From: an uncultured Bacteroidales bacterium
GTDB lineage: Bacteria; Bacteroidota; Bacteroidia; Bacteroidales; JAUNSR01
Direction: 5' to 3'
DNA length: 50,518 bases
Assembly (NCBI GenBank): GCA_947074145.1
Contig: CAMTOJ010000004.1
Location: forward strand, 84,177-134,694
Under the pieces are notes generated by a model. That model was given only the letters and a program-made list of their open reading frames with translations. It was not told the origin of the DNA and searched no databases. The position numbers and the translations under genes were made by a program. Numbering within the stretch: the first letter of the stretch is position 1; every line of letters begins with the position of its first letter. Positions 35,317-43,507 of the stretch are shown here, in pieces.

Positions 35317-36027
35317 ATGAGTTTTCAGGAATCTTTATTTTACAACGCTCCCTTCATGCTTTCATTAACAATGGGTAGCTTTTTATTGGGAACATATATT
35401 TTTAAGAAAAGTAAAATCTCTCTTCTTCATCCTATTTTTATAAGTATGATCTGCATCATTTCGTTTTTAAACGTCTTTGATATCCCCTATGAGAAATATG
35501 CAGAAGGAAGTGCTTTTATCAATTTTATGCTGGGCCCGGCTGTAGTCTCTCTTGGAGTTATACTTTACGATCAAATGAAATATCTTAAAGGCAATGTACT
35601 TTCGATTCTTACCGCTATTGCCGTTGGAAGTGTAATCGGTGTAACAAGTGTCATTGCTTTGGGAAAACTTTTCGGCCTCGACGATTCATTAATTATATCT
35701 ATGGAACCTAAATCGGTTACTACTCCTATTGCCCTGGGAATCTCTCAATCGTATGGAGGCAATACCTCATTGACCGCTGTAACGGTTGTAATATGCGGAA
35801 TGTTTGGCGCAATGTTCGGTCCAAAAGTTCTATCTATTCTTAAAATTAAGAGTCCCGTGGCTCAAGGATTATCTATCGGTGCTGCATCACACGGACTTGG
35901 AACGGCAAGAGCAATGGAGATTGGAGCTATCGAAGGTGCTGTCAGCGGTCTTTCTATCGGGCTCATGGGAGTGATGACTTCGATTGCTGTTCCTCTTGTT
36001 CATTGGATATACGACATGTTGATTTAA
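35317..36027 (+). CDS. lrgB: LrgB/CidB-family membrane protein
   Basis: 236 residues, about six or seven transmembrane helices. Family signatures: NFMLGPAVVSLGVILYDQ, SMEPKSVTTPIALGISQSYGG, CGMFGAMFGPKVLS and a C-terminal GAASHGLGTARAMEIGAIEGAVSGLSIGLMG. Partner of the LrgA protein encoded just before it. In other bacteria the pair affects autolysis or carries small carboxylates such as pyruvate. No LytSR-type regulator is beside it. No clear terminator follows; the next 330 bases are noncoding. Confidence 0.9.
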   Translation: MSFQESLFYNAPFMLSLTMGSFLLGTYIFKKSKISLLHPIFISMICIISFLNVFDIPYEKYAEGSAFINFMLGPAVVSLGVILYDQMKYLKGNVLSILTAIAVGSVIGVTSVIALGKLFGLDDSLIISMEPKSVTTPIALGISQSYGGNTSLTAVTVVICGMFGAMFGPKVLSILKIKSPVAQGLSIGAASHGLGTARAMEIGAIEGAVSGLSIGLMGVMTSIAVPLVHWIYDMLI

Positions 36028-36336
36028 ACTACTCTATTTAATCGGTTTCCTTTATAATTTTTTTGGGCGTTACATCTTTTTTTATTTCCCTTTATACTTT
36101 TTTACGGCCACAGCTTCTTTCGAAAAATCCCCAAGCAAAGGCCGACTAACTCGATTGCTATAGCCGAATCGTTTTTTAGCTAATGAACAAATCGGACTTT
36201 GCTATGGCGTTTTTGTTTATAGCTAACGTATTTCATGAAAATTGCTATGGAATCAAAAAAGGGTCGGGAGAAATAAAAAAAGGAATTGAGGATATCATAA
36301 TAATACACGAAACATCGGAAATTAAACTATTATAGA
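36028..36336. other. Intergenic region with short repeats, possible decayed repetitive element
   Basis: About 310 bases without an ORF. It begins with GGGCGTTAC at 36065-36073, a word I associate with repetitive intergenic sequence of Bacteroidota (memory, not checked). Inside are an imperfect palindrome CGATTGCTATAGCCGAATCG (36152-36171), the words TTGCTAT (36155, 36199, 36242 area) and TAGCTAA (36177, 36220 area), and GCTATGGCG at 36201. The base composition is less AT-rich than the surrounding noncoding DNA. Nothing in it looks like a transposase fragment. Confidence 0.4.
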
Positions 36337-36352
36337 AATAGTTTAAATTATT
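36322..36352. promoter_or_regulatory. Dyad before the TPP riboswitch, including 16-bp element copy 3
   Basis: 10-bp perfect arms TTAAACTATT (36322-36331) and AATAGTTTAA (36337-36346) around five bases. 36337-36352 is the exact complement of the 16-mer seen at 5609 and 5906. It lies just upstream of a sequence TTCTTTG (36365-36371), a likely -7 box, so it covers the -33 region of the thiamine operon promoter. Confidence 0.5.
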
Positions 36353-36383
36353 CAGATAATTTTTCTTTTCTTTGCAGACGTAA

Positions 36384-36456
36384 AAGGGGTGCCCCGCCTG
36401 CCGGGAGCTGAGAATAGACCCGTTGAACCTGCACGGATAATGCCGACGAAGGGAAG
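36384..36456 (+). ncRNA. TPP riboswitch (THI element)
   Basis: The conserved core is easily read: GGGGTGCC at 36387, GAGCTGAGAATAGACCC, GTTGAACCTG at 36422 and CGGATAATGCCGACGAAGGGA at the 3' end (word split: CGGATAATGCC, then GACGAAGGGA). These are the sensor helices that bind thiamine pyrophosphate. It lies about 137 bases before the TonB receptor of the thiamine uptake cluster, so excess TPP should lower expression. A 7-bp hairpin AATTTCC-AATC-GGAAATT (36490-36507) downstream may be part of the expression platform, but no clear terminator with T run was seen, so control of translation or an unrecognised terminator is possible. Confidence 0.95.
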
Positions 36457-36592
36457 ATTATTTTTAATATATCTGTTTTACCTCCAGTAAATTTCCAATC
36501 GGAAATTAAGTTCAATATGTTTTTCTCCTTTTTCTAAGATTTAATATAATAATTGGTCTGAATGGCAGATCAATACATAAGTGCAATACAAA

Positions 36593-38863
36593 ATGAAAAA
36601 GGTATTATTATTTTCCGCTGCCACTATTTCAGTTGGTACAGGGTTGAAAGCGGAAACAGAAGAATTAAAGTCAAGAGAACTTGAAGAAGTTGTTATCAAT
36701 GCTACAAAAGCTACAGAGGGAACGCCTATGGCATTTACGGATGTCACGAAAGAGAGTCTTAAAAAGAATAATTTCGGTCAGGATATCCCCTATCTTATCT
36801 CTCAAACACCAAATGTCATAGTTACTTCTGATGCCGGAACCGGTATCGGGTACACTGGCTTTAGAGTCAGAGGAACTGATGCAAACAGAATAAATATCAC
36901 CGTGAACGGCGTTCCTGTAAATGATTCTGAATCGCAGGGTGTGTTCTGGGTTAATATGCCCGATTTTGCATCTTCAGTTGAAAGTGTTCAGATCCAGAGA
37001 GGTGTCGGGACATCGACCAATGGTGCTGCCGCTTTTGGTGCTACAATTGCAATGCAAACAATTAAACCAAATCTTAAACCCTACGCTGAGGTAAATTCAT
37101 CTGCCGGATCATTCAATACTTTCAAAAATACTGTTTCTGCCGGTACCGGACTTATTAACGATCATTTTGTGGTTGACGCAAGATATACTAAAATAGACAG
37201 CAAAGGTTTTATCGACAGAGCTAAAGCAGATATGAGTTCTTACTATGCATCGGCTGCATACTATGGCAATGACTTTGTGCTTCGCTATCAATCGTTCGGA
37301 AGCTCGGAGGTTACAAGTCAGGCATGGAATTATGTTCCCTCATATAAGATTGCTCAGGGCAACAGAACATATAATAGCTGCGGTGAATATTATGTGGATC
37401 GTCTTGATGAAAATGGCAATAAGATGTATGACGAAGATGGCAAGGTGATAAAGGATACAAAATATTACGATCAGACCGATAACTATTGGCAACATCATCA
37501 TCATTTATCATATTCTCAGAGTTTCACAAATCAACTTAGCATGAATGTAACTCTTCACTATACTAATGGTAAAGGATATTATGAAGATTATAAGTACAAT
37601 AGTTCTCTATATAAGTTCGGTCTTAAGAACTTTACAGACGCAGACGGAAATACAGTAAAGAAAACTGATATAGTAAGAAGAAAATGGATGAAGAATGATT
37701 TCTATGGAGCAATTTATAATCTTAATTATACTTCTGAGATATTAAATCTTTCGTTCGGTGGTGGTATAAATAACTATGATGGTAATCATTTTGGAAATGT
37801 AATCTGGGCTAAAAATTACAATAATCTTAGTAATGGAGATCGTTATTATGATAATGACGGAGAAAAGCTTGATTATAATCTATTCTTAAAAGGAAGCTAT
37901 TATTTCTCACCTGCTCTTAGTGTTTTCGGCGATCTTCAGTTCAGAGGTATCAGATATCAGGTTAACGGGACAAGCGATAGATTTGACTATGATAAAAATC
38001 AACAGATTCTTGATATAGATAAGAAATATGAGTTTTTTAATCCTAAAGCAGGTTTAAATTATTCGAAAGATGGTCATAATGCTTTCGCTTCTTTCTCTAT
38101 GGCAAACAGAGAACCAAACAGAAATAACTTTACTGATGCCGAAGCTCATGAAAGACCAACTTTTGAGACTCTTTACGACTATGAGGCCGGTTATTCATAT
38201 AGTTCGAAGTGCTGGAACATCGGTTTCAATGCATATTATATGGATTATGACAATCAGCTTATCCTTACCGGAAAACTTAGCGATATTGGCGAGGCTCTTA
38301 CTTCAAATATTAAGGACTCATACAGAGCCGGTATTGAGATTATGGCAGGGTTCAGAGTTGGAAAGTTTATGGACTGGAATGGAAATGTATCTTTAAGCCG
38401 CAATAAAATAAAGAACTTCACAGAAACGGTTGATCTTTATGATAAAGATTTCGAATGGGAAAATACAACTGAAGTATTTTATGAAAAAACAGATATATCA
38501 TTCTCTCCCGATTTAGTGGCTAATTCTATTTTCAATTTTTATGTAAAAGGATTCACAGCCTCTTTTATGTCGTCTTATGTAGGCAAGCAATATCTTGACA
38601 ATACTTCTTGTAATGATCGTTCTATCGATCCATATTTTGTAAATAATCTTCAGATTGGTTACACTTTCTCAACTTCTGTTTTCAAAGAGATTGGTTTGAA
38701 TTTTAGAGTAAACAACATTTTCAATCATAAATATGAAACAAGCGGATGGGTTTACTCTTATGCAGTTGACGGAGTATCAGATTTGAGTAACAGATCTAAA
38801 GATGATGGTTTGGCAACTCAGGCAGGAACTAATTTCATGGGCTCGATCTCGTTGAAATTCTAA
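36593..38863 (+). CDS. TonB-dependent receptor, predicted thiamine uptake
   Basis: 756 residues from the ATG at 36593; a GTG four codons upstream is rejected because it would spoil the signal peptide MKKVLLFSAATISVGTGLKA. The mature protein starts with a plug domain (ELEEVVINATKATEGTPMAFTDVTKESLKKNNFGQDIPYLISQTPNVIVTSDAGTGIGY region, ending IQRGVGTSTNGAAAFGATIAMQT), followed by a 22-stranded barrel and a terminal Phe (MGSISLKF). No carboxypeptidase-like N-terminal domain. The TPP riboswitch upstream and PnuT plus ThiN downstream make thiamine or a derivative the probable substrate. A hairpin follows its stop codon. Confidence 0.88.
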   Translation: MKKVLLFSAATISVGTGLKAETEELKSRELEEVVINATKATEGTPMAFTDVTKESLKKNNFGQDIPYLISQTPNVIVTSDAGTGIGYTGFRVRGTDANRINITVNGVPVNDSESQGVFWVNMPDFASSVESVQIQRGVGTSTNGAAAFGATIAMQTIKPNLKPYAEVNSSAGSFNTFKNTVSAGTGLINDHFVVDARYTKIDSKGFIDRAKADMSSYYASAAYYGNDFVLRYQSFGSSEVTSQAWNYVPSYKIAQGNRTYNSCGEYYVDRLDENGNKMYDEDGKVIKDTKYYDQTDNYWQHHHHLSYSQSFTNQLSMNVTLHYTNGKGYYEDYKYNSSLYKFGLKNFTDADGNTVKKTDIVRRKWMKNDFYGAIYNLNYTSEILNLSFGGGINNYDGNHFGNVIWAKNYNNLSNGDRYYDNDGEKLDYNLFLKGSYYFSPALSVFGDLQFRGIRYQVNGTSDRFDYDKNQQILDIDKKYEFFNPKAGLNYSKDGHNAFASFSMANREPNRNNFTDAEAHERPTFETLYDYEAGYSYSSKCWNIGFNAYYMDYDNQLILTGKLSDIGEALTSNIKDSYRAGIEIMAGFRVGKFMDWNGNVSLSRNKIKNFTETVDLYDKDFEWENTTEVFYEKTDISFSPDLVANSIFNFYVKGFTASFMSSYVGKQYLDNTSCNDRSIDPYFVNNLQIGYTFSTSVFKEIGLNFRVNNIFNHKYETSGWVYSYAVDGVSDLSNRSKDDGLATQAGTNFMGSISLKF

Positions 38864-38875
38864 TATTTAAAACTT

Positions 38876-38917
38876 AACGATATGGACATTATTATATTTA
38901 TAAATGTCCATATCGTT
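38876..38917 (+). terminator. Hairpin between the TonB receptor and pnuT genes
   Basis: 15-bp perfect arms AACGATATGGACATT (38876-38890) and its complement (38903-38917), 12-base loop. The tail is TATTTATAATATT, not a solid T run, so it may attenuate rather than stop transcription. Confidence 0.5.
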
Positions 38918-38965
38918 TATTTATAATATTCTACCTTTACTATTTAACTATATTAATTTAATGTT

Positions 38966-39622
38966 ATGTTAGAAAATTATTTTCTAAGCGATCAGTTTTG
39001 GCTTCATCTCGAACTCTTTGGTGTTATCACGGGGCTTTTGTTTCTTTATCTTGAGATAAAGCAGCGACCTACAATGTGGTTGATAGGAGGAATCTCTTCC
39101 CTTGTATATGTTGTAGTATTCGGGTTTGCCAAGATTTATGCCGATATGAGTTTTAATATGTATAACTTTATTATAAGTATCTACGGATTCTTTATGTGGT
39201 TAAAGGTATTGAATGAAAATTCGTCTTCTATTAAAGATGAATTAAAAAAAGGTGATAGTCAAATTGAATATAGTCATATTGGTAAACGTGCCGTATGGAT
39301 CTATTTTATCTCTATAATTGTGATCTATTTTTTGATATATAATGCTCTTTCCAAACTTACCGACTCTCCTATTCCGGCTTATGATGCATTTACTACGACA
39401 TTGAGTATTATTGCTACAATTCTTCTTGTAAAAAAAATAATAGAACATTGGGGACTTTGGATTATAATAAATATTGTTTCGATGTTTATTTATTATGATA
39501 GAGGGTTATATCCAACTGTTGTATTATATATGATTTATGCTTTCGCTTCTGTTTATGGCTATTACGAGTGGAAGAAAAAGGGATTAGATCTTTCATCTAA
39601 AAAAGTTGAAGCCATAGATTAA
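38966..39622 (+). CDS. pnuT: PnuC-family thiamine transporter (PnuT)
   Basis: 218 residues with seven or so transmembrane helices. PnuC-family marks: WLIGGISSLVYVVVFGFAKIYADMSFNMYNFIISIYGFFMWL, the conserved WxxW-like aromatic segments, and IYAFASVYGYYEWKKKG near the C terminus. PnuC proteins carry nicotinamide riboside by facilitated diffusion; the subgroup next to TPP riboswitches and thiamine pyrophosphokinase carries thiamine. Here both neighbours are present, so thiamine is the better call, and trapping by ThiN phosphorylation would drive net uptake. Confidence 0.88.
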   Translation: MLENYFLSDQFWLHLELFGVITGLLFLYLEIKQRPTMWLIGGISSLVYVVVFGFAKIYADMSFNMYNFIISIYGFFMWLKVLNENSSSIKDELKKGDSQIEYSHIGKRAVWIYFISIIVIYFLIYNALSKLTDSPIPAYDAFTTTLSIIATILLVKKIIEHWGLWIIINIVSMFIYYDRGLYPTVVLYMIYAFASVYGYYEWKKKGLDLSSKKVEAID

Positions 39623-39631
39623 ATAAGTAGT

Positions 39632-39639
39632 TATCTTTG
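39632..39639 (+). promoter_or_regulatory. Possible internal -7 element before thiN
   Basis: TATCTTTG, exact TAnnTTTG match, 29 bases before the thiN ATG. It suggests that thiN can also be expressed independently of the riboswitch. Confidence 0.35.
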
Positions 39640-39667
39640 TAGTAATTTATTAATTGTCAGAAATAAA

Positions 39668-40321
39668 ATGATAGAAAATCCTGATTGTATAGTAGTTGCC
39701 AATGGTTTGTTTCCTCAAAAAAAAGAGACAATAGATCTTTTAAGGGATAATAATTGTACTATTATTGCTTGCGATGGCGCTATAAATAATCTTGATTGTA
39801 TTGGAATCACTCCTGATTATATAATAGGTGATTTAGACAGTCTGGAGGATAAATATAAATTAAAATATTCCGATCGTTTAATAAAGGTCTCGGAACAAGA
39901 AACTAATGACCTGACAAAGGCAATGATGCGGGCAAAAGATTTTGGTTTTAAAAATATTATTATAGTTGCCGCAACAGGGTTAAGAGAGGATCACTCTTTG
40001 GGGAATATATCTTTAATGAGTGTATATAAAGAGATGTTTGATTCAGTTTGTATGTTATCGGATTTCGGACATTTTATCTCTATCTCTAAAACGACAACTT
40101 TTAAATCTCTTGCCGGACAACAAATTTCGATTTTTAATCTACCTCCTTTATCGGAATTGGAATCTGAAGGCCTTATGTTTCCTCTTAATAAACATAAACT
40201 TCCTATTTGGTGGGAAGGTACATTGAATCAATCTATATCTGAAGAGTTTAAAATTATAGTGAAGCAACCCAATGCTAATATTATAGTCTATTTTAGTGAT
40301 GTTGTAAAGGATAATTTCTAA
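39668..40321 (+). CDS. thiN: Thiamine pyrophosphokinase
   Basis: Converts thiamine and ATP to TPP and AMP in the cytoplasm. 217 residues. Family features: VVANGLFPQKKETIDLL, the catalytic acidic cluster IACDGAINNL and TPDYIIGDLDSLEDKYK, the segment EQETNDLTKAMMRAKDFG, and IIIVAATGLREDHSLGNISLM. The C-terminal beta domain (SLAGQQISIFNLPPLSELESEGLMFPL and the ILNQSISEEF-like tail GTLNQSISEEFKIIVKQPNANIIVYF) is typical of the dimer interface. Last gene of the thiamine salvage cluster, 45 bases after pnuT, and followed by a strong terminator. Confidence 0.93.
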   Translation: MIENPDCIVVANGLFPQKKETIDLLRDNNCTIIACDGAINNLDCIGITPDYIIGDLDSLEDKYKLKYSDRLIKVSEQETNDLTKAMMRAKDFGFKNIIIVAATGLREDHSLGNISLMSVYKEMFDSVCMLSDFGHFISISKTTTFKSLAGQQISIFNLPPLSELESEGLMFPLNKHKLPIWWEGTLNQSISEEFKIIVKQPNANIIVYFSDVVKDNF

Positions 40322-40345
40322 TAGAGTTTATATTATACACAATAA

Positions 40346-40390
40346 AAAAGAGGCAATGAATGATTTAAAATCTTATTCATTGCCTCTTTT
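40346..40390. terminator. Bidirectional terminator between thiN and the histidine kinase gene
   Basis: 16-bp perfect arms AAAAGAGGCAATGAAT (40346-40361) and ATTCATTGCCTCTTTT (40375-40390), 13-base loop, lying between convergent genes. Confidence 0.88.
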
Positions 40391-40402
40391 GGTATATTGT
40401 TT

Positions 40403-42445
40403 TTAATCTTTGAGCAATTTTTCAGTCATCAAACTGTGCATTCCTATTTCACATGGAACGATTACATAAAATTTACTTCCTTCTCCAAATACACTTTCAA
40501 TACCTATTCGTCCACCGCAATCATCAATTATTGCTTTGCTAAGCGTCATTCCTAAGCCTGTGCCTTGAGTAAAGTCGTTTACTTTATAAAACTTGTCAAA
40601 AATCTTAGATATATCTTCCTCTTTAATACCAATGCCTGTATCTTTTACATAAATACAAATACCTTCTTCGATTATATCAAATCCTATATTTATAAATCCT
40701 TTTTTTGTAAACTTTATAGCATTGGAGATGAAATTTACAATTACCTGCGTTAACCTTGATCTATCAAGATTTACAATTATATCCTCATATTTTTTATCAA
40801 AGACCAAAGATACCCCCGGTTTTGTTTTATTTTGATAGTTTTTCGAAAGCTCTTCCATTAGTAGAGAAAGATTAAAATTGGATATATTCCGAATTGTATT
40901 TTCTGCCTCTATTTGTGAAACATCTATTATATCATCAATCAGTTTTAGTAATATATTATTATTATCTCTGATGATATCTATAAATTCTTGCTTGTTTTCT
41001 ATATCATCAGAAACAATCATCTCTGAAAATCCGATAATGGAATTTAAAGGGGTTCTTATTTCATGACTTATGTTTGCAAGAAACGCTGTCTTCAATATCT
41101 CAGCTTGTTTGGCTTTATCAAGAGCTTCAATAAGTATATTTTCAGATCTTGCCAATGCTTTCTTCTCCTCTTTTAGTGAAGATTCTGAAATTAAGAGTTT
41201 TCTGTTGAGCTTTATCTCTCGTACATAATATAAAAATATGATCAATGCCACAATCAAAGTTCCTATCATCAAAATAATGATGTTACGTGATTTTGCTTTC
41301 TCATATTCTATCTGCAAATTTTTCTTTTCAAGCTCTATATTTCTGAGATCATTAGAAACAGCCAGCTGGTTAAGGTGCTGATATGCCATATCAACAGCAA
41401 TAGAATCTTTCGCTTCTTCGTATGATGAATAGTTTTGATAGGCCATTTTATAATTGCCCATTTTGCTGTTTATATGAGCAATCTCCTTTTGAATTCTCAG
41501 AGATTCTTTTTTTAGCCCTATCTCTCTATAAAAATTATTTAGAGAATCATAATCCTCTAATGCTTTTTTGTAGTTTCCTCTTTCGGAATGATAAATAGCC
41601 TCTGTTTCTCTGTAAAAGTCATGCTGCATTTTCGTTTCCTCGAATAGCTCTTTTGCTTTTCTGAAATATATTTCCGATTCTTCAAATCTTTGAAGCCTAC
41701 TGCTTGCAATGCTTCGGCAACACATACTAATCAAATTGAATGCTTTTTTGTGACGTACGTTTTTAGAATCATCATCGATGATGTTTAGAGAATCAAGTTT
41801 ATCACAAACCTCAAATACTTTTTCATAATCATGACTGTAGATGTGAACCAAATTCATTGAAAAACTTAATGAACTTAGTGAATTGTGCAGAGAGTTGAAC
41901 TGAGAAAAACATTCGTACGATTTTTTTAGTTGCGCAAGACTCTCTTCATATAAATCCATATAGAGATATATTTCACCTAATAGTTCTCTGGATAAACCCA
42001 TTCCCAACATACTTTGGTCGGAAGATGCTTTGGTCAACATCAGATTCGCCTCAGTTATAGCCTTATATACTTTTCCAGTTAAAGAATAATGATTGATTAA
42101 ATAGCTCCAGCAATGATAAAAATTATTTTCATTATCTGTTCTACAGGAATAATGTTTGGAGAGTTCAGTATAATAAATTAATGAATCCGTATTTCCAAGA
42201 AGATAATGCTTGTATACTTTTAACTTAATAAGCTCATTCCATGTTTGATCATCATTAATTGCATACACTTCTTTATGCAATTCTCCATACAAGCTGTCGA
42301 AAGTTGGAGAATGCAAACTATCCATTGCTACAATAATTCTCTTTAATAGTTCAGAGTCAGTAGAGGGCGGTTTGGCATATGAATTTACAATATTAAAGAG
42401 AAATATAACTAAGATATATGATTTAACGTAGAGGTGTAATCTCAT
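40403..42445 (-). CDS. Membrane sensor histidine kinase with periplasmic TPR domain
   Basis: 680 residues. Signal peptide or N-terminal anchor (about 1-24), a periplasmic region of about 350 residues with TPR-like helical repeats (LLGNTDSLIYYTEL, GNYKKALEDYDSLN, GNYKMAYQNYSSYEEAKD), one transmembrane helix at about 387-407, a coiled coil, then the kinase core. HisKA: FLANISHEIRTPLNSIIGFSEMI with phospho-acceptor His461. HATPase: VNFISNAIKFTKKG (N box), DTGIGIKEEDISKIFDKFY (G1, F) and GTGLGMTLSKAIIDDCGGRIGI (G2). No receiver or output domain is attached and no response regulator gene is adjacent, so this is an orphan kinase. The signal is unknown. Confidence 0.9.
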   Translation of the reverse strand: MRLHLYVKSYILVIFLFNIVNSYAKPPSTDSELLKRIIVAMDSLHSPTFDSLYGELHKEVYAINDDQTWNELIKLKVYKHYLLGNTDSLIYYTELSKHYSCRTDNENNFYHCWSYLINHYSLTGKVYKAITEANLMLTKASSDQSMLGMGLSRELLGEIYLYMDLYEESLAQLKKSYECFSQFNSLHNSLSSLSFSMNLVHIYSHDYEKVFEVCDKLDSLNIIDDDSKNVRHKKAFNLISMCCRSIASSRLQRFEESEIYFRKAKELFEETKMQHDFYRETEAIYHSERGNYKKALEDYDSLNNFYREIGLKKESLRIQKEIAHINSKMGNYKMAYQNYSSYEEAKDSIAVDMAYQHLNQLAVSNDLRNIELEKKNLQIEYEKAKSRNIIILMIGTLIVALIIFLYYVREIKLNRKLLISESSLKEEKKALARSENILIEALDKAKQAEILKTAFLANISHEIRTPLNSIIGFSEMIVSDDIENKQEFIDIIRDNNNILLKLIDDIIDVSQIEAENTIRNISNFNLSLLMEELSKNYQNKTKPGVSLVFDKKYEDIIVNLDRSRLTQVIVNFISNAIKFTKKGFINIGFDIIEEGICIYVKDTGIGIKEEDISKIFDKFYKVNDFTQGTGLGMTLSKAIIDDCGGRIGIESVFGEGSKFYVIVPCEIGMHSLMTEKLLKD

Positions 42446-42490
42446 TGTATATTTATAAATAATTACTAATTTTTATTCGTATCGATAGAG

Positions 42491-42498
42491 CAAAAATA
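42491..42498 (-). promoter_or_regulatory. Possible -7 element for the histidine kinase gene
   Basis: Minus-strand TATTTTTG, exact TAnnTTTG match, 46 bases upstream of the kinase ATG. The region is AT-rich, so chance matches are possible. Confidence 0.35.
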
Positions 42499-42637
42499 AA
42501 CTTATTTTAATAACATGAAGATAAAAAAATTCACGTTATAACCAATAAATATATTTTAATAGTTTTTACGCCACATATATTTTTATTTGTGAATATTATC
42601 TTATATTACAATTCATATAGCTAAAAATCATATTTTA

Positions 42638-43342
42638 TTAAATAGGATAAATAAATTCGTTTAATTTTTTATTGTAAAGTTTGTGATTCCCATCACAATA
42701 TTTGTCTAATAGTTTGTGGAAGCCATCTCCATGATTCATCTCTTTAAGATGCGCTAATTCATGCAACATAATATAATCTGATAAATATGTCGGCAAAAGC
42801 ATTATCCTATATGACAGAAGAATATTTCTGTCTGAATCACATCTTCCTAATCTTTGTTTGCCATAAGAGATAGAACAACTCTTATATCTGGCACCTACCT
42901 TTTCTGCCAAATATGATAATCTTTGTGGCAGATACAATTTAGCTCTGTATTTTAGAACTTTTTCTATTGCGGTATTTATAAAACTTATGACTTGTTGATC
43001 TTCATAATTAGATGAGGATGGAGTAATTATCTGTAGAATGTCATTTGAAAAACTTGCAGAGAAAGTATTACCAAATGAACTTTCTTTTATAGATAAATGA
43101 AAATCAGAGATTTGAGTATAGAGATCTTTTTGAAATATTAATTTCCCGTTATTTCTTGATTCTATTAGTTTTCCAAGTTTAGGTTTGGTTTTGTTAAAAG
43201 CTTCCTTTATCTGTTCCGCTCTTGAATGATAAGGAACAGTCATTATTATACCATCAGAAGAGGCACGAAAAATAAATTTTCGTGCCTTACTATTTCTTTT
43301 AATATAAATGTTTCCTAATTCTTGATCTTTGAAATATTCCAT
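42638..43342 (-). CDS. YgjP-type zinc metallopeptidase (DUF45/M48-like)
   Basis: 234 residues. The zinc-binding motif is HELAHLKEMNHGDGFHKLLDKYC: the HExxH (HELAH) gives two His ligands and the catalytic Glu, and a third His follows in MNHGDGFH. The N-terminal part (IYIKRNSKARKFIFRASSDGIIMTVP) and the central KSCSISYGKQRLGRCDSDRNILLSYRIMLLP match the YgjP/DUF45 family. No signal peptide or membrane segment, so cytoplasmic. The substrate is not known; members sometimes accompany restriction or repair genes, which is not the case here. Single gene between the kinase and rimO, all on the minus strand with gaps above 150 bases. Confidence 0.88.
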   Translation of the reverse strand: MEYFKDQELGNIYIKRNSKARKFIFRASSDGIIMTVPYHSRAEQIKEAFNKTKPKLGKLIESRNNGKLIFQKDLYTQISDFHLSIKESSFGNTFSASFSNDILQIITPSSSNYEDQQVISFINTAIEKVLKYRAKLYLPQRLSYLAEKVGARYKSCSISYGKQRLGRCDSDRNILLSYRIMLLPTYLSDYIMLHELAHLKEMNHGDGFHKLLDKYCDGNHKLYNKKLNEFIYPI

Positions 43343-43507
43343 GTAGATGAAATAATAACAGTTAATAGATACATTTCATAGAAAAGAGCTTTTTATTAGA
43401 TTACTCTTTTGTTGAAATAAATGAGATTCTTTTTATTAATCTTTTTAATCTGATATTTCTAAAATGGACAGAGAAAAGAGATAGAAAATTTCTTCCTGTA
43501 TTTAATA

